A stretch of DNA of 64,000 bases from Deinococcus sp. KSM4-11 (GCF_004801415.1 NZ_SSNX01000002.1:1-64000); one strand, 5' to 3'. Numbered from the stretch's first letter, positions 45,086 to 53,837 are shown. The notes: generated by a model not told the origin, from the letters alone. Program-made: numbers and translations.

Positions 45086-46074
45086 CGCTCGTTCCGTACC
45101 AGGGCGATCTGCTGGCGCGCACGCGGGAGTGGACGAACCTCCACGATGACGAACTCCGCCGCCGGGCCGTGCAGGCCGCCGGCGAGAAGGACGTCGCGGC
45201 CCTCGTGTCCCTCACCACCGCCTACCTCGCGCACTCGGGTGGCAGCGGGGTGCTCACCAGTCCCCGCACCGTGGAGGCCTATGCCCTCGGCACCCGGCAA
45301 TTCGTCGAGTACGCCACGCGGCAGGCAGTGAACCTGCTTCGTCCTGGCCGGCATGACGCGCAGAGTTACGTGAACCAGATGCTCGCAGATGGCCGCAAGC
45401 CGGCGGGCGTGCAGCTCAAGGTCGCGGCGGCCGGCTGCCTGTACCGCGCGCTGCGCTGGGCGGGTGCGACCGAAGCCGATCCTTTCCGGGATGCGCGGGT
45501 GCCGAAAGACCGCACGTCCGGTCTCGTGAAGAGGCCGCCGTACACCGAGGACGAACTCGCAGATGTCATCGACGTTGCCGACGTGCACGCGAAATTCCTG
45601 GTGTTCCTGACCGCCCATGCGGGACTGCGCATCAGCGAGGCCCTGGCCCTGGCCTGGGATGACCTCGACGAAGCGGCGCGGCGCATCCAGGTGCGCAGCG
45701 GGAAGGGCCGCAAGGCGCGGACAGTGGCCATGAGCACCAGCCTGGCACGCGCCGCGCGGCATTACCGGGCCCTGTTCGGGCCGGGCGGCCCCGATCACGC
45801 GGATGGCAAGCGCACCACGCCGGGAACGCAGGTGTTCCGGTATGCCAGCGTGATGACGGCCCGGTACCACCTGGAAAAGGCCTTCCGGGCGGCGGGCGTG
45901 GGCTTCCGAGGGTTTCATCCGGGGCGCAAGTACGCCGGGACGCGGCTGTTGCAACAGGTGAAGGATTTCGGCCGGGTGGCGGCGCACCTCGGACACGAAT
46001 CCGTGGACACCACCCGCAAGGGCTATGCGGCTCTGGCGGTCGACGACCTGAAGGACGATCTCAGCGGCTGGTGA
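45082..46074 (+). CDS. Tyrosine recombinase (XerC/D-like integrase)
   Basis: A 330-residue site-specific recombinase. The N-terminal SAM-like DNA-binding domain (about 30-135) is followed by the catalytic domain with Arg183 (GLRISEAL), Lys208 (GKGRK), His279 and Arg282 (FHPGRK), His305 (LGHES) and Tyr315 (KGYAAL). All required residues are present. The ATG at 45082 overlaps the PIN stop; an earlier in-frame start lies inside the PIN gene. It could be a chromosome or plasmid resolution enzyme rather than a phage integrase, since no phage genes or att duplications are visible. Confidence 0.9.
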   Translation: MTLVPYQGDLLARTREWTNLHDDELRRRAVQAAGEKDVAALVSLTTAYLAHSGGSGVLTSPRTVEAYALGTRQFVEYATRQAVNLLRPGRHDAQSYVNQMLADGRKPAGVQLKVAAAGCLYRALRWAGATEADPFRDARVPKDRTSGLVKRPPYTEDELADVIDVADVHAKFLVFLTAHAGLRISEALALAWDDLDEAARRIQVRSGKGRKARTVAMSTSLARAARHYRALFGPGGPDHADGKRTTPGTQVFRYASVMTARYHLEKAFRAAGVGFRGFHPGRKYAGTRLLQQVKDFGRVAAHLGHESVDTTRKGYAALAVDDLKDDLSGW

Positions 46075-46119
46075 TCCGGGACTGAAGGAGCGAGACCAAG
46101 GCCTTGACTCCTCTTCTGT

Positions 46120-46962
46120 TCATTCGCCGCTTGCTGCTGTGGCCGGCGAGTCGTCACGATCGGTGCGTGGTCGGGCGACCTCCGCGGCCAACTGGTGGAG
46201 GGCTGGCAGATCCATCCCGGCGACCGCCGCATTGACCCGGCGCGCAAAGTCCTGAGGAGCTGTTGGACAGCGGGCCGCTCGTTCTACCGCTCCCTTTTCA
46301 TTGAGCAGCCACAGGTGGGCCCGCGCACAGATGACCTGCACCATGGCCATGACCGCCTGAAAAGCGCATCCCTGAACATAGGACAGGTCACCGCGACCAA
46401 GCCCCTTGTCGGCACCCCCCAGCCAGAAGGCAGGCGCCCAGCCGTACGCCCCCTCGAGGGAGCGACTGAGCGCCGGTGGATAGACGCTGACCTGCGCTCG
46501 GAGCGCCTCCAGGCGTCCCGTCGGGTCGTCGAGAATGACGCACGAGGCCAGTTCAGCCGCGTACTGATGGCCATGAATGCCGTGTGGGTGACCCATCTGG
46601 ACGTGCAACGTGACCCGACCCTCACGGGCCTCCTGAACACTGTGCGCGACGCGGCCGAGTTCCCGGTAGATGATGTCGACCCGCCTTCCCTGGATGGTGA
46701 GCCACGCTCCCCCATTCACCCACGGGCCCCAGCCACCGGGGTCAGACGCGGTCGCAACTCCTGAATCGTCGAGATCGGCGCACAGTGCGTTGAGGGCGGC
46801 CATGGCCAGCGGAGCGGTGTGGTCGTAGCAGATCCCCAGGTCAAGGTCGGACGTCGAAGTTGCGGTGCCGGTCGCGTATGAGCCGCCCAGGACGACTCCC
46901 TGCACACCGGGAATCTGGAGCAGCCGGCGGGCCACGCTGGACGCCAGATCAGGAATGGCCAT
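46120..46962 (-). CDS. Nucleotidyltransferase-domain protein (MNT-like)
   Basis: A 280-residue protein. The N-terminal nucleotidyltransferase motif is GGSYATGTATSTSDLDLG (residues 26-43), with a third Asp in RRVDIIYREL. The rest is helical and similar in layout to aminoglycoside/kanamycin nucleotidyltransferase-like or DUF4037-type proteins. It should transfer a nucleotide to a small molecule or protein. The ATG at 46962 has TAGAAT 5 bases upstream and no ribosome binding site, so it is probably leaderless. No HEPN partner is adjacent, so it is not a canonical MNT-HEPN antitoxin. Confidence 0.82.
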   Translation of the reverse strand: MAIPDLASSVARRLLQIPGVQGVVLGGSYATGTATSTSDLDLGICYDHTAPLAMAALNALCADLDDSGVATASDPGGWGPWVNGGAWLTIQGRRVDIIYRELGRVAHSVQEAREGRVTLHVQMGHPHGIHGHQYAAELASCVILDDPTGRLEALRAQVSVYPPALSRSLEGAYGWAPAFWLGGADKGLGRGDLSYVQGCAFQAVMAMVQVICARAHLWLLNEKGAVERAARCPTAPQDFARRVNAAVAGMDLPALHQLAAEVARPRTDRDDSPATAASGE

Positions 46963-46967
46963 CCCTG

Positions 46968-46973
46968 ATTCTA
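46968..46973 (-). promoter_or_regulatory. -10 box TAGAAT of a leaderless promoter
   Basis: It lies 5 bases before the nucleotidyltransferase ATG on the minus strand; a TTGTCG 19 bases further upstream could be the -35. Confidence 0.45.
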
Positions 46974-47085
46974 GCCACCGCGTTGACGGGAACGACAAGT
47001 CGGGGGTCTCAGAATGCAGGCACTCTGTGACCGGTCCCCTGCCAGCTCTCACCATCCAGAACCAAATGAGCTGGCACGGCGGTCG

Positions 47086-48378
47086 TCACTTGAAGTTGGC
47101 ATTGTACTCGGCGAGCGCCGCATCGGCCCGCGTCTTGGCCTCCTTGAGGGCCTCATCCACTGAGGTGCCGCTCAGCACCCGCTGGATGGCTTCCTCCACG
47201 ATCTTGCGGGTGGCCGGGCCAGCACCATTGAGGGCGCCGGCCGTCGCAGGACTCGGAATGGTATTCGTCTGCTGGTTGAAGGCCACGAGCTGGAGGGGCG
47301 CCTTCGCGAGCCAGCCCTCCGCCCGGAGCTGCGCGATGGAACTCTGCCGCACCGGGTAGTAGCCAGTGAGTTTGTGCCACTCGGCCATGTTCTTCGTGTT
47401 CGTCATGAACAGGGCGAAATCGAGCGCGGCCTCGGCCTTCTCCTTGCTGATGTTCTTGGCAATCCACAGTGAGGCGCCGCCCAGCACCACGCCGTTGCGC
47501 TTGCTGCCGGTCGGAATGGGCAACACGCCCACTCCCAGGTCGAAACCGGCCTTCTTCGCCGCGTCGCCGTTGTTGCCGATCTTCGAGGTGGAGGTGATGT
47601 GGTACACGACCTTCTGGTTGTTGAAGATCGCGTCGCTGCCGTCGTAGTCCTCGAGCTTCCCGGTGTAACTGTAGTAGCCGTTGTCCTGAAGAGTCTTAAA
47701 GAAGGTGAAGATGGTTCTGGCCGCCGCGCTGTCGAGGTTGGTCGCGGTCGCCCGGCCGCTGCGGCCGTTGTCGTTGTTGAGGAAGGGCTGGCCCTGCTCA
47801 GCCATCCAGTTTTCGATGAACCAGCCGTTGAGACTCATGCCGAAGCACTTCACGCCCAGGTTGGCGGCCTCGATCTTGCGGCAGTCGGCGAGCAGCCCGC
47901 CGAAGGTGGTCGGAGGGCGTTTGGGATCCAGGCCAGCCTGCTTCATCAGTGTCTTGTTGTAGTACAGCACTGGACTCGAGGAGTTGAACGGCAGGGAGTT
48001 CACTTTGCCCTGAATGGTGTAGAAGTTGATGACTGGTTTGATGTAATCGCTGAAATCGACGTTCTTGATGCCGCTGACCGGCTGAAACACGCCGCTGTCC
48101 AATGCCAGCTGACTGCCTCCTTCAAAGATCTGGGTGAGGGCCGGTGGGGTGTTCTGCCGGGCAGACAGGATGGTGGCCGTGATCAGATCGTTGTCGTTGC
48201 CTTTGAATGTCGGGATCACCTGAACACCTGGATGGGCTTTGGTATACTCGTCGGCCCGATCCTGTATCCATCCACCCCTTTTGGCGTCGCCAAACGTATG
48301 CCAGAATTCCACGGTGGTCTGGGCAGCGGCCTGTACTGAAAGCGTGGCGACGATGATAGAGAGTGTCAGTATTTTCAT
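47086..48378 (-). CDS. ABC transporter binding protein, UgpB-like (glycerol 3-phosphate/glycerophosphodiester)
   Basis: A 430-residue family 1 binding protein with a signal peptide cleaved after about residue 19 (VQAAAQ). Several stretches resemble E. coli UgpB: EFWHTFGD, PTFKGN, LPFNSSSPVLYYNKTLMKQAGLDPKRPP, GGASLWI and AEWHKLTGYYPV. The ligand is therefore probably sn-glycerol 3-phosphate or a glycerophosphodiester. No permease or ATPase genes flank it, so it must share components encoded elsewhere. An inverted repeat (48413-48455) lies in its upstream region. Confidence 0.85.
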   Translation of the reverse strand: MKILTLSIIVATLSVQAAAQTTVEFWHTFGDAKRGGWIQDRADEYTKAHPGVQVIPTFKGNDNDLITATILSARQNTPPALTQIFEGGSQLALDSGVFQPVSGIKNVDFSDYIKPVINFYTIQGKVNSLPFNSSSPVLYYNKTLMKQAGLDPKRPPTTFGGLLADCRKIEAANLGVKCFGMSLNGWFIENWMAEQGQPFLNNDNGRSGRATATNLDSAAARTIFTFFKTLQDNGYYSYTGKLEDYDGSDAIFNNQKVVYHITSTSKIGNNGDAAKKAGFDLGVGVLPIPTGSKRNGVVLGGASLWIAKNISKEKAEAALDFALFMTNTKNMAEWHKLTGYYPVRQSSIAQLRAEGWLAKAPLQLVAFNQQTNTIPSPATAGALNGAGPATRKIVEEAIQRVLSGTSVDEALKEAKTRADAALAEYNANFK

Positions 48379-48712
48379 TCAGTTCAGCGTATAATCCGCT
48401 CATCCAATATGTTGTAAGAAGAACCTAAATTCCTATTGTTGGGGCATTTCTTACATTGTTACTGAGATGAGTCCTGTTGAGACCACGTGTGCCGAACGTG
48501 GTGGTTCAGCAACATAGGCTGGGTTGCCGGAACTGTCCAGAGGTTGCCAAGGAGGCGTCTGAACCCTGGGAACCTGCCTCCGGGACGCGTCACCTGTGCT
48601 GCCCCTCCTGCGCGGCATCGCCACCGAAATCAGGCCTTGCCCTGCTGTCGAGCTGCCGCCACGCGGGCTGGAGAGGCTAGACTGCGGGCATTCCAGACAG
48701 TGGCGAGGCAAT
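48379..48712. promoter_or_regulatory. Divergent region between the UgpB-like and SARP-like genes
   Basis: It contains the inverted repeat TGTAAGAA (48413-48420)/TTCTTACA (48448-48455) and a hairpin CCACGT/ACGTGG (48483-48501). A minus-strand TTATAC box sits about 15 bases before the binding-protein start. TAGACT (48678-48683) lies about 30 bases before the SARP start and may be its -10. No gene is seen. Confidence 0.45.
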
Positions 48713-51607
48713 GTGGACGAGGCTCAGCAACCATTCCCTATTTCAGTGCGTCTTCTCGGGGCGCCGGAAGCTGTGGTGAACGGGACGGTCGACGCGCTGC
48801 CCGCCGACACGTCCCTGTGGATGCTCAGTCTGCTGGCCAGCACGGCACAGCCGTTGTCGCGCCTGGAGCTCCTCGACTTCCTGTATCCCGAGGTCGACGA
48901 AGGAGTCGGCCGCAACCGACTGCGCCAGATGCTCCACCGCGTGCGCAGTCGCCCGTGGGGCGCGGCCGTGGCCGCCACCTCCGCTGACGTGCAGTGGAGC
49001 GCGCCCAGCGACGTCCGCACGTTCCGGGACGCCTGCCTGGCCGGGCGATGGCACGAGGCGCTGACCGCGTACCGAGCGCCCCTGCTCGCTCACCTGCGCC
49101 CCACGGATCTGCCTGCGTTCGAAGCCTGGCTCGACTCGGAGCGGGATGACCTGCAGCAGCTCTGGATCGATGCGGCCCTGAGTCACGCGGAGGAGCTTGA
49201 ACACAGCGGTCAGCCGGGCGAGGCCCGAACCTGGCTCGAGCAGGTCATGCTGGTCAGTCCCTACCATGAGGAGGCTGTCCAGGCCAGCCTGCGCTGCGCG
49301 GCGCGCCTGGGCGACGTGCAGGGCGCCGCGGCCGTGTATGACCGCTTCCGTACCCAGTTGCGCCGGGAATTGGGCGTGGTTCCAGCCGAGGCCACGACCG
49401 CGCTGTATGGGGCCATTCATTCCGGACGGCGGTCCGGCGTGGACACCGCGGGATTCGGGGCCGGTCGTGCGCCCATCATCGGCCGGCAGGACGAGCTGGA
49501 CAGCCTGCTGGCCCGGCTGGCGGATCCAGCGACCCGACTGCTCACGTTGAGCGGGCCGGGAGGGGCCGGCAAAACGCGGCTCGCGCTGGAGGTGTTGCGC
49601 CGGAGCGAGCCGAGACCGGCCGGCCTGCACTTCGTGGCGCTGGAGGCCGCCGGCTCGCTGGAGGCAGTCATCTCAGCGCTTGCCACCACCCTGGGCCTGG
49701 CGGCCGGGGGCGCCGAGGCCCCGGAACGGCAGGTGCTGGCCGCGTTGCAGGCGGGTGCGTCACTGGTGGTGCTGGACAACCTCGAGCACCTGCTGGGCGG
49801 GGAGACGCGTGAAGAGCTGCTGGCCTTCATGACCCGCCTGTTGGCCGCCGCTCCGGGCCTGCAGCTGGTGGCGACGTCCCGCATCCGTCTCGGACTGCAA
49901 GAGGAATGGCTGACGCCGGTGGACGGACTCGACCTGCCCGCCACCCCGACCCTGGACGGAGCCGCGCACTCCAGCGCGATCCGCTTGTTCCTGGAGCGCG
50001 CCCGCCGCGTACAGCCGGATCTGGCCCTCACCCCGCAGTCCCTGGCTGCCCTGGTGACGGTGGTCGAGCAGACGGGGGGACTGCCCCTGGCACTGGAGCT
50101 GACCGCCGGGTGGCTGGGAACCCTCTCGCTCCAGGACGTGGCCCGTGAACTGCAGCTGGGCCTGGAGGGTCTCGGCAGTGACAGTCCGGACCGGCCGTCC
50201 CGGCACCGCAGCCTGCAGGCCGCCTTCGATCATTCCTGGGCCCTGCTGCCGCCCGGCGCGCAGGTGGCCCTCGCCCGCCTGTCGGTGTGCCGGGGAGGCT
50301 TCGATCTGGGTGCCGCCCGCTCTGTGGGCGGCACCACGCTGCCGACGCTGCTGCTGCTCGGCGACCATTCACTGCTCACCCGTGACCGCAGCGGACGGTA
50401 CGCCCTGCACGCGGTGATCCGGGAGTTCGCGTTCGCGCGGCTGCTCGCCCGTCCAGACGAGCTGGCGGTCGCCCGCACCGCACATGCCGGGTACTACGCT
50501 GCGCTCGCCCGTGACGCGGCGCCGCAGCTGCACGGCCCTGACCAGCAGCAGTGGCTGTCGGAGCTGCAGCTTGAGCACGACAACCTGCGCGCCGCCCTTT
50601 CCCACCTCGTCGCCCACGGTGATGCGTCTGGCGCGCAGACTCTGGCCACAGATCTGTACTGGTTCTGGTATGTGCGCGGCCACCACCTTGAGGGCGCCGC
50701 ACACCTGGAAGCGGCCCTGGCCCTGCCCGGCGCCTCGACATTGGAACGGGCGCGTGCCCACAATGCGGCCGGTTCCCTCGCGCGTGACCTGGGACACTAC
50801 GACGCCGCGCATGCTCACCTTGACGAGGCGCTGTCGCTCGCCCGCGCGCAGCACGTGCCGGCCCTGGAGGCACAGGCCCTGCATGGCCTGGCGCTTCTGG
50901 ATCGGGAGCTCGGGCACCTGGACGCCGCACGCGAGAAATTCCGGATCGCTGAGGCCCTTCAGCGTCCCGCACAGGACCTCTGGGGACTGGCCAGTACCCT
51001 CAATGATCTCGGGATCGTCTGGGCCTTGCAGGGCGACGCGGCGCAGGCGGGCACGCTCTTCGAGGAGAGCCTGGAACTCAAGCGGCGCATCGGCGACCGG
51101 CAGGGCGTGGCGTACGCTCTGGCGAACCTGGGCAACATGGCCAGCACCAGCAGTGAGTTTCAGCGTCTGACCGAACAGAGTCTGGTCATCAAACGCGAGC
51201 TCGGTGATCGCCAGGGCATCGCCAACTCGCTGTTCAACCTGGCCGATCTGCACGTCAATGCCGGAGCGTTGCCGCTGGCCCGCGCTCAGCTTACGGAAGC
51301 GCTGGAGGTGTACGCCCAGATCGGCCGGCACCGCGGCACGGCCGCCGCCCTGATGGAATTTGCCAAGCTCAACGCGGCCGAGGGCGATGCCCGGACGTGC
51401 CTGATCCTGGCCGGCGCGGCGGACGCGCTCGCGCGGGCCGCCGGCGTGCAGGTTCAGGGCGTCGACATCACTGACGTGATTCGTCATGCCCGGCTTACCT
51501 GCGGTGCGGAGGCCGATCAGCTGTACCTGCAGGGTCAGCTGTTGTCGCTGACTGCGGCCGTCCAGCGGGCGATCACGCTGCCAGAGACGACCGTCACGGC
51601 CACGTAA
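48713..51607 (+). CDS. SARP/AfsR-like regulator with BTAD, NB-ARC ATPase and TPR domains
   Basis: A 964-residue signal-transducing regulator. Residues about 1-90 resemble the OmpR-like DNA-binding domain of SARPs. A bacterial transcriptional activation domain (about 95-240) follows, then an NTPase with P-loop GPGGAGKTR and VVLDNLEHLL (about 255-560). TPR repeats (about 640-940) include LNDLGIVWALQGDAAQAG and FNLADLHVNAGALPLARAQL. It is the STAND type: a ligand or protein sensed by the TPRs would trigger ATP-driven assembly and transcription activation. The GTG at 48713 has GAGG 5 bases upstream. It lies just upstream of a small ORF and the cytolysin-like gene on the same strand and may activate them. 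Confidence 0.88.
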   Translation: MDEAQQPFPISVRLLGAPEAVVNGTVDALPADTSLWMLSLLASTAQPLSRLELLDFLYPEVDEGVGRNRLRQMLHRVRSRPWGAAVAATSADVQWSAPSDVRTFRDACLAGRWHEALTAYRAPLLAHLRPTDLPAFEAWLDSERDDLQQLWIDAALSHAEELEHSGQPGEARTWLEQVMLVSPYHEEAVQASLRCAARLGDVQGAAAVYDRFRTQLRRELGVVPAEATTALYGAIHSGRRSGVDTAGFGAGRAPIIGRQDELDSLLARLADPATRLLTLSGPGGAGKTRLALEVLRRSEPRPAGLHFVALEAAGSLEAVISALATTLGLAAGGAEAPERQVLAALQAGASLVVLDNLEHLLGGETREELLAFMTRLLAAAPGLQLVATSRIRLGLQEEWLTPVDGLDLPATPTLDGAAHSSAIRLFLERARRVQPDLALTPQSLAALVTVVEQTGGLPLALELTAGWLGTLSLQDVARELQLGLEGLGSDSPDRPSRHRSLQAAFDHSWALLPPGAQVALARLSVCRGGFDLGAARSVGGTTLPTLLLLGDHSLLTRDRSGRYALHAVIREFAFARLLARPDELAVARTAHAGYYAALARDAAPQLHGPDQQQWLSELQLEHDNLRAALSHLVAHGDASGAQTLATDLYWFWYVRGHHLEGAAHLEAALALPGASTLERARAHNAAGSLARDLGHYDAAHAHLDEALSLARAQHVPALEAQALHGLALLDRELGHLDAAREKFRIAEALQRPAQDLWGLASTLNDLGIVWALQGDAAQAGTLFEESLELKRRIGDRQGVAYALANLGNMASTSSEFQRLTEQSLVIKRELGDRQGIANSLFNLADLHVNAGALPLARAQLTEALEVYAQIGRHRGTAAALMEFAKLNAAEGDARTCLILAGAADALARAAGVQVQGVDITDVIRHARLTCGAEADQLYLQGQLLSLTAAVQRAITLPETTVTAT

Positions 51608-51636
51608 CGGCAGCTAACGGCTCCCTTCTACGCTCT

Positions 51637-51683
51637 CCTCACCTCGAGATCCACGCGGCAAATACGCCCGGATTCAGGTGAGG
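51637..51683 (+). promoter_or_regulatory. Structured leader that overlaps the ribosome binding site of a small ORF
   Basis: CCTCACCT (51637-51644) pairs perfectly with AGGTGAGG (51676-51683). Inside, ATCC/GGAT and GGC/GCC can extend the stem. The right arm contains part of the GAGGAG ribosome binding site (51680-51685) of the ORF starting at 51694, so folding would hide it. It could instead be a weak terminator of the SARP gene. Confidence 0.5.
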
Positions 51684-51693
51684 AGCGCGACCG

Positions 51694-51867
51694 ATGACTA
51701 TTCCAGCGATCCCCACGGCCTTTCCACTGGACTTCACTCCGGGGCTTTCACCGGGCCGCATCCGGTGCCACGTCCTGTACACCACCGGCGTGCAGGCCTG
51801 GTATCCGCCGCCTGGGCATGAGCACCCGACACCGTCATGGCGCCGCACCCGGAGCGAACCGCGCTGA
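51694..51867 (+). CDS. Small ORF, 57 residues, unknown
   Basis: It starts MTIPAIPTAFPLDFTPGLSP, with GAGGAG 8 bases before the ATG. It is Pro-rich and has no signal peptide or membrane segment; its C-terminal part is Arg-rich. It sits in the 313-base gap between the SARP-like and cytolysin-like genes. Nothing recognisable. The good ribosome binding site and the leader structure support translation; codon use is not decisive. It may be a leader peptide. Confidence 0.45.
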   Translation: MTIPAIPTAFPLDFTPGLSPGRIRCHVLYTTGVQAWYPPPGHEHPTPSWRRTRSEPR

Positions 51868-51920
51868 GCCCGCCTCCTGTCCTTCCGCCGTCCCCACCGT
51901 TCTCACCCTGGAGGTTTGCC

Positions 51921-53807
51921 ATGCGTTCCCCGATTCCGTCCCGTTACCTGCTGATCCTGTCCCTGCCCCTGCTGATCGCCGCCTGTGGTTCGGGGAGCAC
52001 GCCCTCGGGTCAGACGCTGTCCGATCCGCTCAACTTCGCGGCGACGGCCGCTCCCACGACGGTCAACCTCCACTGGGACGCCGTGGCCGGCGCCTCCTCC
52101 TACACCCTGGAACGCAAAACGAACACCGCCGCGTACGCGATGGTCACCTCGCTCGACGCCACTACCCAGAATTACGCCGATACCGGTGTGATCGCCAGCA
52201 CCGCTTACACGTACCGGCTGAAGGCGGTGGGCGGGGCGGGGACCACTCCCAGTCCCGGCGCCACGATCACCGTGACCACGCCCTCCGCGCCCAACCCCAA
52301 CGCGGACGCCATCAATGCGTACACCAGCAGCCTGCCGTCCTGGTCTGCGTTCTCACCGCCCATCGCTGACAAGGACGAGGCCGCCGGAGCGCCCGTCCCC
52401 TCGGTCATCGGTGAGGGGGGCGTCACCTACGACTGCACCACCACGCCCTACGGTCTGGCCCGAACGCCCGAAAAGGTCGTGACCTTCCAGCCGGACGCCT
52501 CGGTCTTCTGGCCCGGCGTGCTGCTGCAGGGCAGGGGCTACGCCGATGGACTCGGTTCCCTCAAGGAACTGCCCATCCGGCAGCGGGCGCCGCTGGCCGT
52601 GTCGATCGATCTGCTCGGCAACGACAACGCCCGGACGGTGGACAATCCCACCCTGCAGACCGTGACGCAGGCCATCGGTCAGCTCATCGCCTCGGCCAAG
52701 GCCGAGGGCGTCGCGCCCGGCACCAGCATCGACTACCAGAAGCAGGAAACGAACTCCAGCAACGAGGTCGCGCTGCATCTGGGCCTCTCCGCGCGCTACA
52801 TGCCCCTGACGGTCAAGGCGACGCTGGACGTCAACCGCAAGGCCAACGAAACGACCATCACCGCGAACTTCGTCGAGAAGGCCTTCACGGTGTCGGTCGT
52901 GCCGCCGCAGACCCCGGCGGGGTTCTTCAGTGCCGAGTTCACGCCGGCCCTGCTGGACGAGCAGAAGGCCCTGGGGACGGTCGGGCCGAACAACCTGCCC
53001 ACCTACGTGTCCAGCATCACGTATGGGCGCATTCTGCTGTTCAGCTTCACGGCGTCCGGTTCGGAGCAGGAGATCAAGGGCACCCTGGACGCCCTGTACG
53101 AGTCCGCCAACACGGGCGCCTCGGTGGAACTCAGCGCGGCGCAAAAGCAGCTGCTGTCCACGGCATCGATCAAGGTGACGACGGTGGGCGGGGATTCCAG
53201 CAACGCCCTGGCGTTGATCCGCAGTGGGAACATCAGCGACTACTTTGCGAACACCAATGCCCTGGAGACGTACAAGCCCATCTCGTACGAGGTGCGGAAC
53301 CTCGGGGATGGAAGCATCGCCAAGGTCAGCGAGACCACCAGTTACAACATCCGCCAGTGCACCGCCCGGCCCAAAGTGCCGGTGAAGACCGGCGAGGAAG
53401 TCCAGATCACCCTCGACCGCATCAACGTGAACGACGCGGGAGACGGCAGCGCTGAAAACGGAGAGGTCTACGGTGAAGTGAAATTGGACGGCAACGCCGC
53501 CTGGTCTGCCAATCGCGACAATGCGGTCTCTGTCGGGAACGGTGAAGTGATCAATATGAACGGTACAAACGCCTTGAAGAAGGAAGCCGACCTGGGAAGC
53601 AGCGTCTCCTTCAACATCACGGGCTACTTCAAGGACGCTGACTCCGGCCTGCGCGGCGGTGACGATGACCTGGGGAGCTTTGATACCAACGTCACGGTGC
53701 CGGTTCCCATGAGTTCCGGGCAATACACCACGACCATCGATGACTCGACCGGATCCATGACGCTGGTGTACACCGTGAAGAAGACCAAGGATCTGATGAC
53801 CCCCTGA
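51921..53807 (+). CDS. Thiol-activated (cholesterol-dependent) cytolysin-like lipoprotein
   Basis: A 628-residue exported protein. The lipoprotein signal ends at Cys22 (LLIAAC), and a fibronectin type III-like domain spans residues 35-120. Residues about 160-480 match the core of the CDC family: FWPGVLLQG (like YPGALQLAN), RAPLAVSIDL and DNPTLQTVTQAIGQLI, PTYVSSITYGR, the bend Gly pair in VTTVGGDSS (423-424) and YKPISYEVRNLGDGSIAKV. The family's undecapeptide (ECTGLAWEWWR) and cholesterol-binding domain 4 are absent. They are replaced by a 145-residue Asp/Asn-rich beta domain (GSAENGEVYGEVKL, DSGLRGGDDDLGSFD). TGGAGG lies 7 bases before the ATG. It is probably a pore-forming protein with another receptor; the target is unknown. 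Confidence 0.8.
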   Translation: MRSPIPSRYLLILSLPLLIAACGSGSTPSGQTLSDPLNFAATAAPTTVNLHWDAVAGASSYTLERKTNTAAYAMVTSLDATTQNYADTGVIASTAYTYRLKAVGGAGTTPSPGATITVTTPSAPNPNADAINAYTSSLPSWSAFSPPIADKDEAAGAPVPSVIGEGGVTYDCTTTPYGLARTPEKVVTFQPDASVFWPGVLLQGRGYADGLGSLKELPIRQRAPLAVSIDLLGNDNARTVDNPTLQTVTQAIGQLIASAKAEGVAPGTSIDYQKQETNSSNEVALHLGLSARYMPLTVKATLDVNRKANETTITANFVEKAFTVSVVPPQTPAGFFSAEFTPALLDEQKALGTVGPNNLPTYVSSITYGRILLFSFTASGSEQEIKGTLDALYESANTGASVELSAAQKQLLSTASIKVTTVGGDSSNALALIRSGNISDYFANTNALETYKPISYEVRNLGDGSIAKVSETTSYNIRQCTARPKVPVKTGEEVQITLDRINVNDAGDGSAENGEVYGEVKLDGNAAWSANRDNAVSVGNGEVINMNGTNALKKEADLGSSVSFNITGYFKDADSGLRGGDDDLGSFDTNVTVPVPMSSGQYTTTIDDSTGSMTLVYTVKKTKDLMTP

Positions 53808-53837
53808 CAGCCAGTGCGCAGTGGCGTGCGGGTGGCC

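Noticed and set aside
45082..46074. Tyrosine recombinase as a sign of a prophage or integrative element
   Set aside because: No phage or conjugation genes, tRNA target or flanking direct repeats were found.
46120..46962. Nucleotidyltransferase as an MNT-HEPN antitoxin
   Set aside because: It is longer than MNT antitoxins and has no HEPN partner gene.
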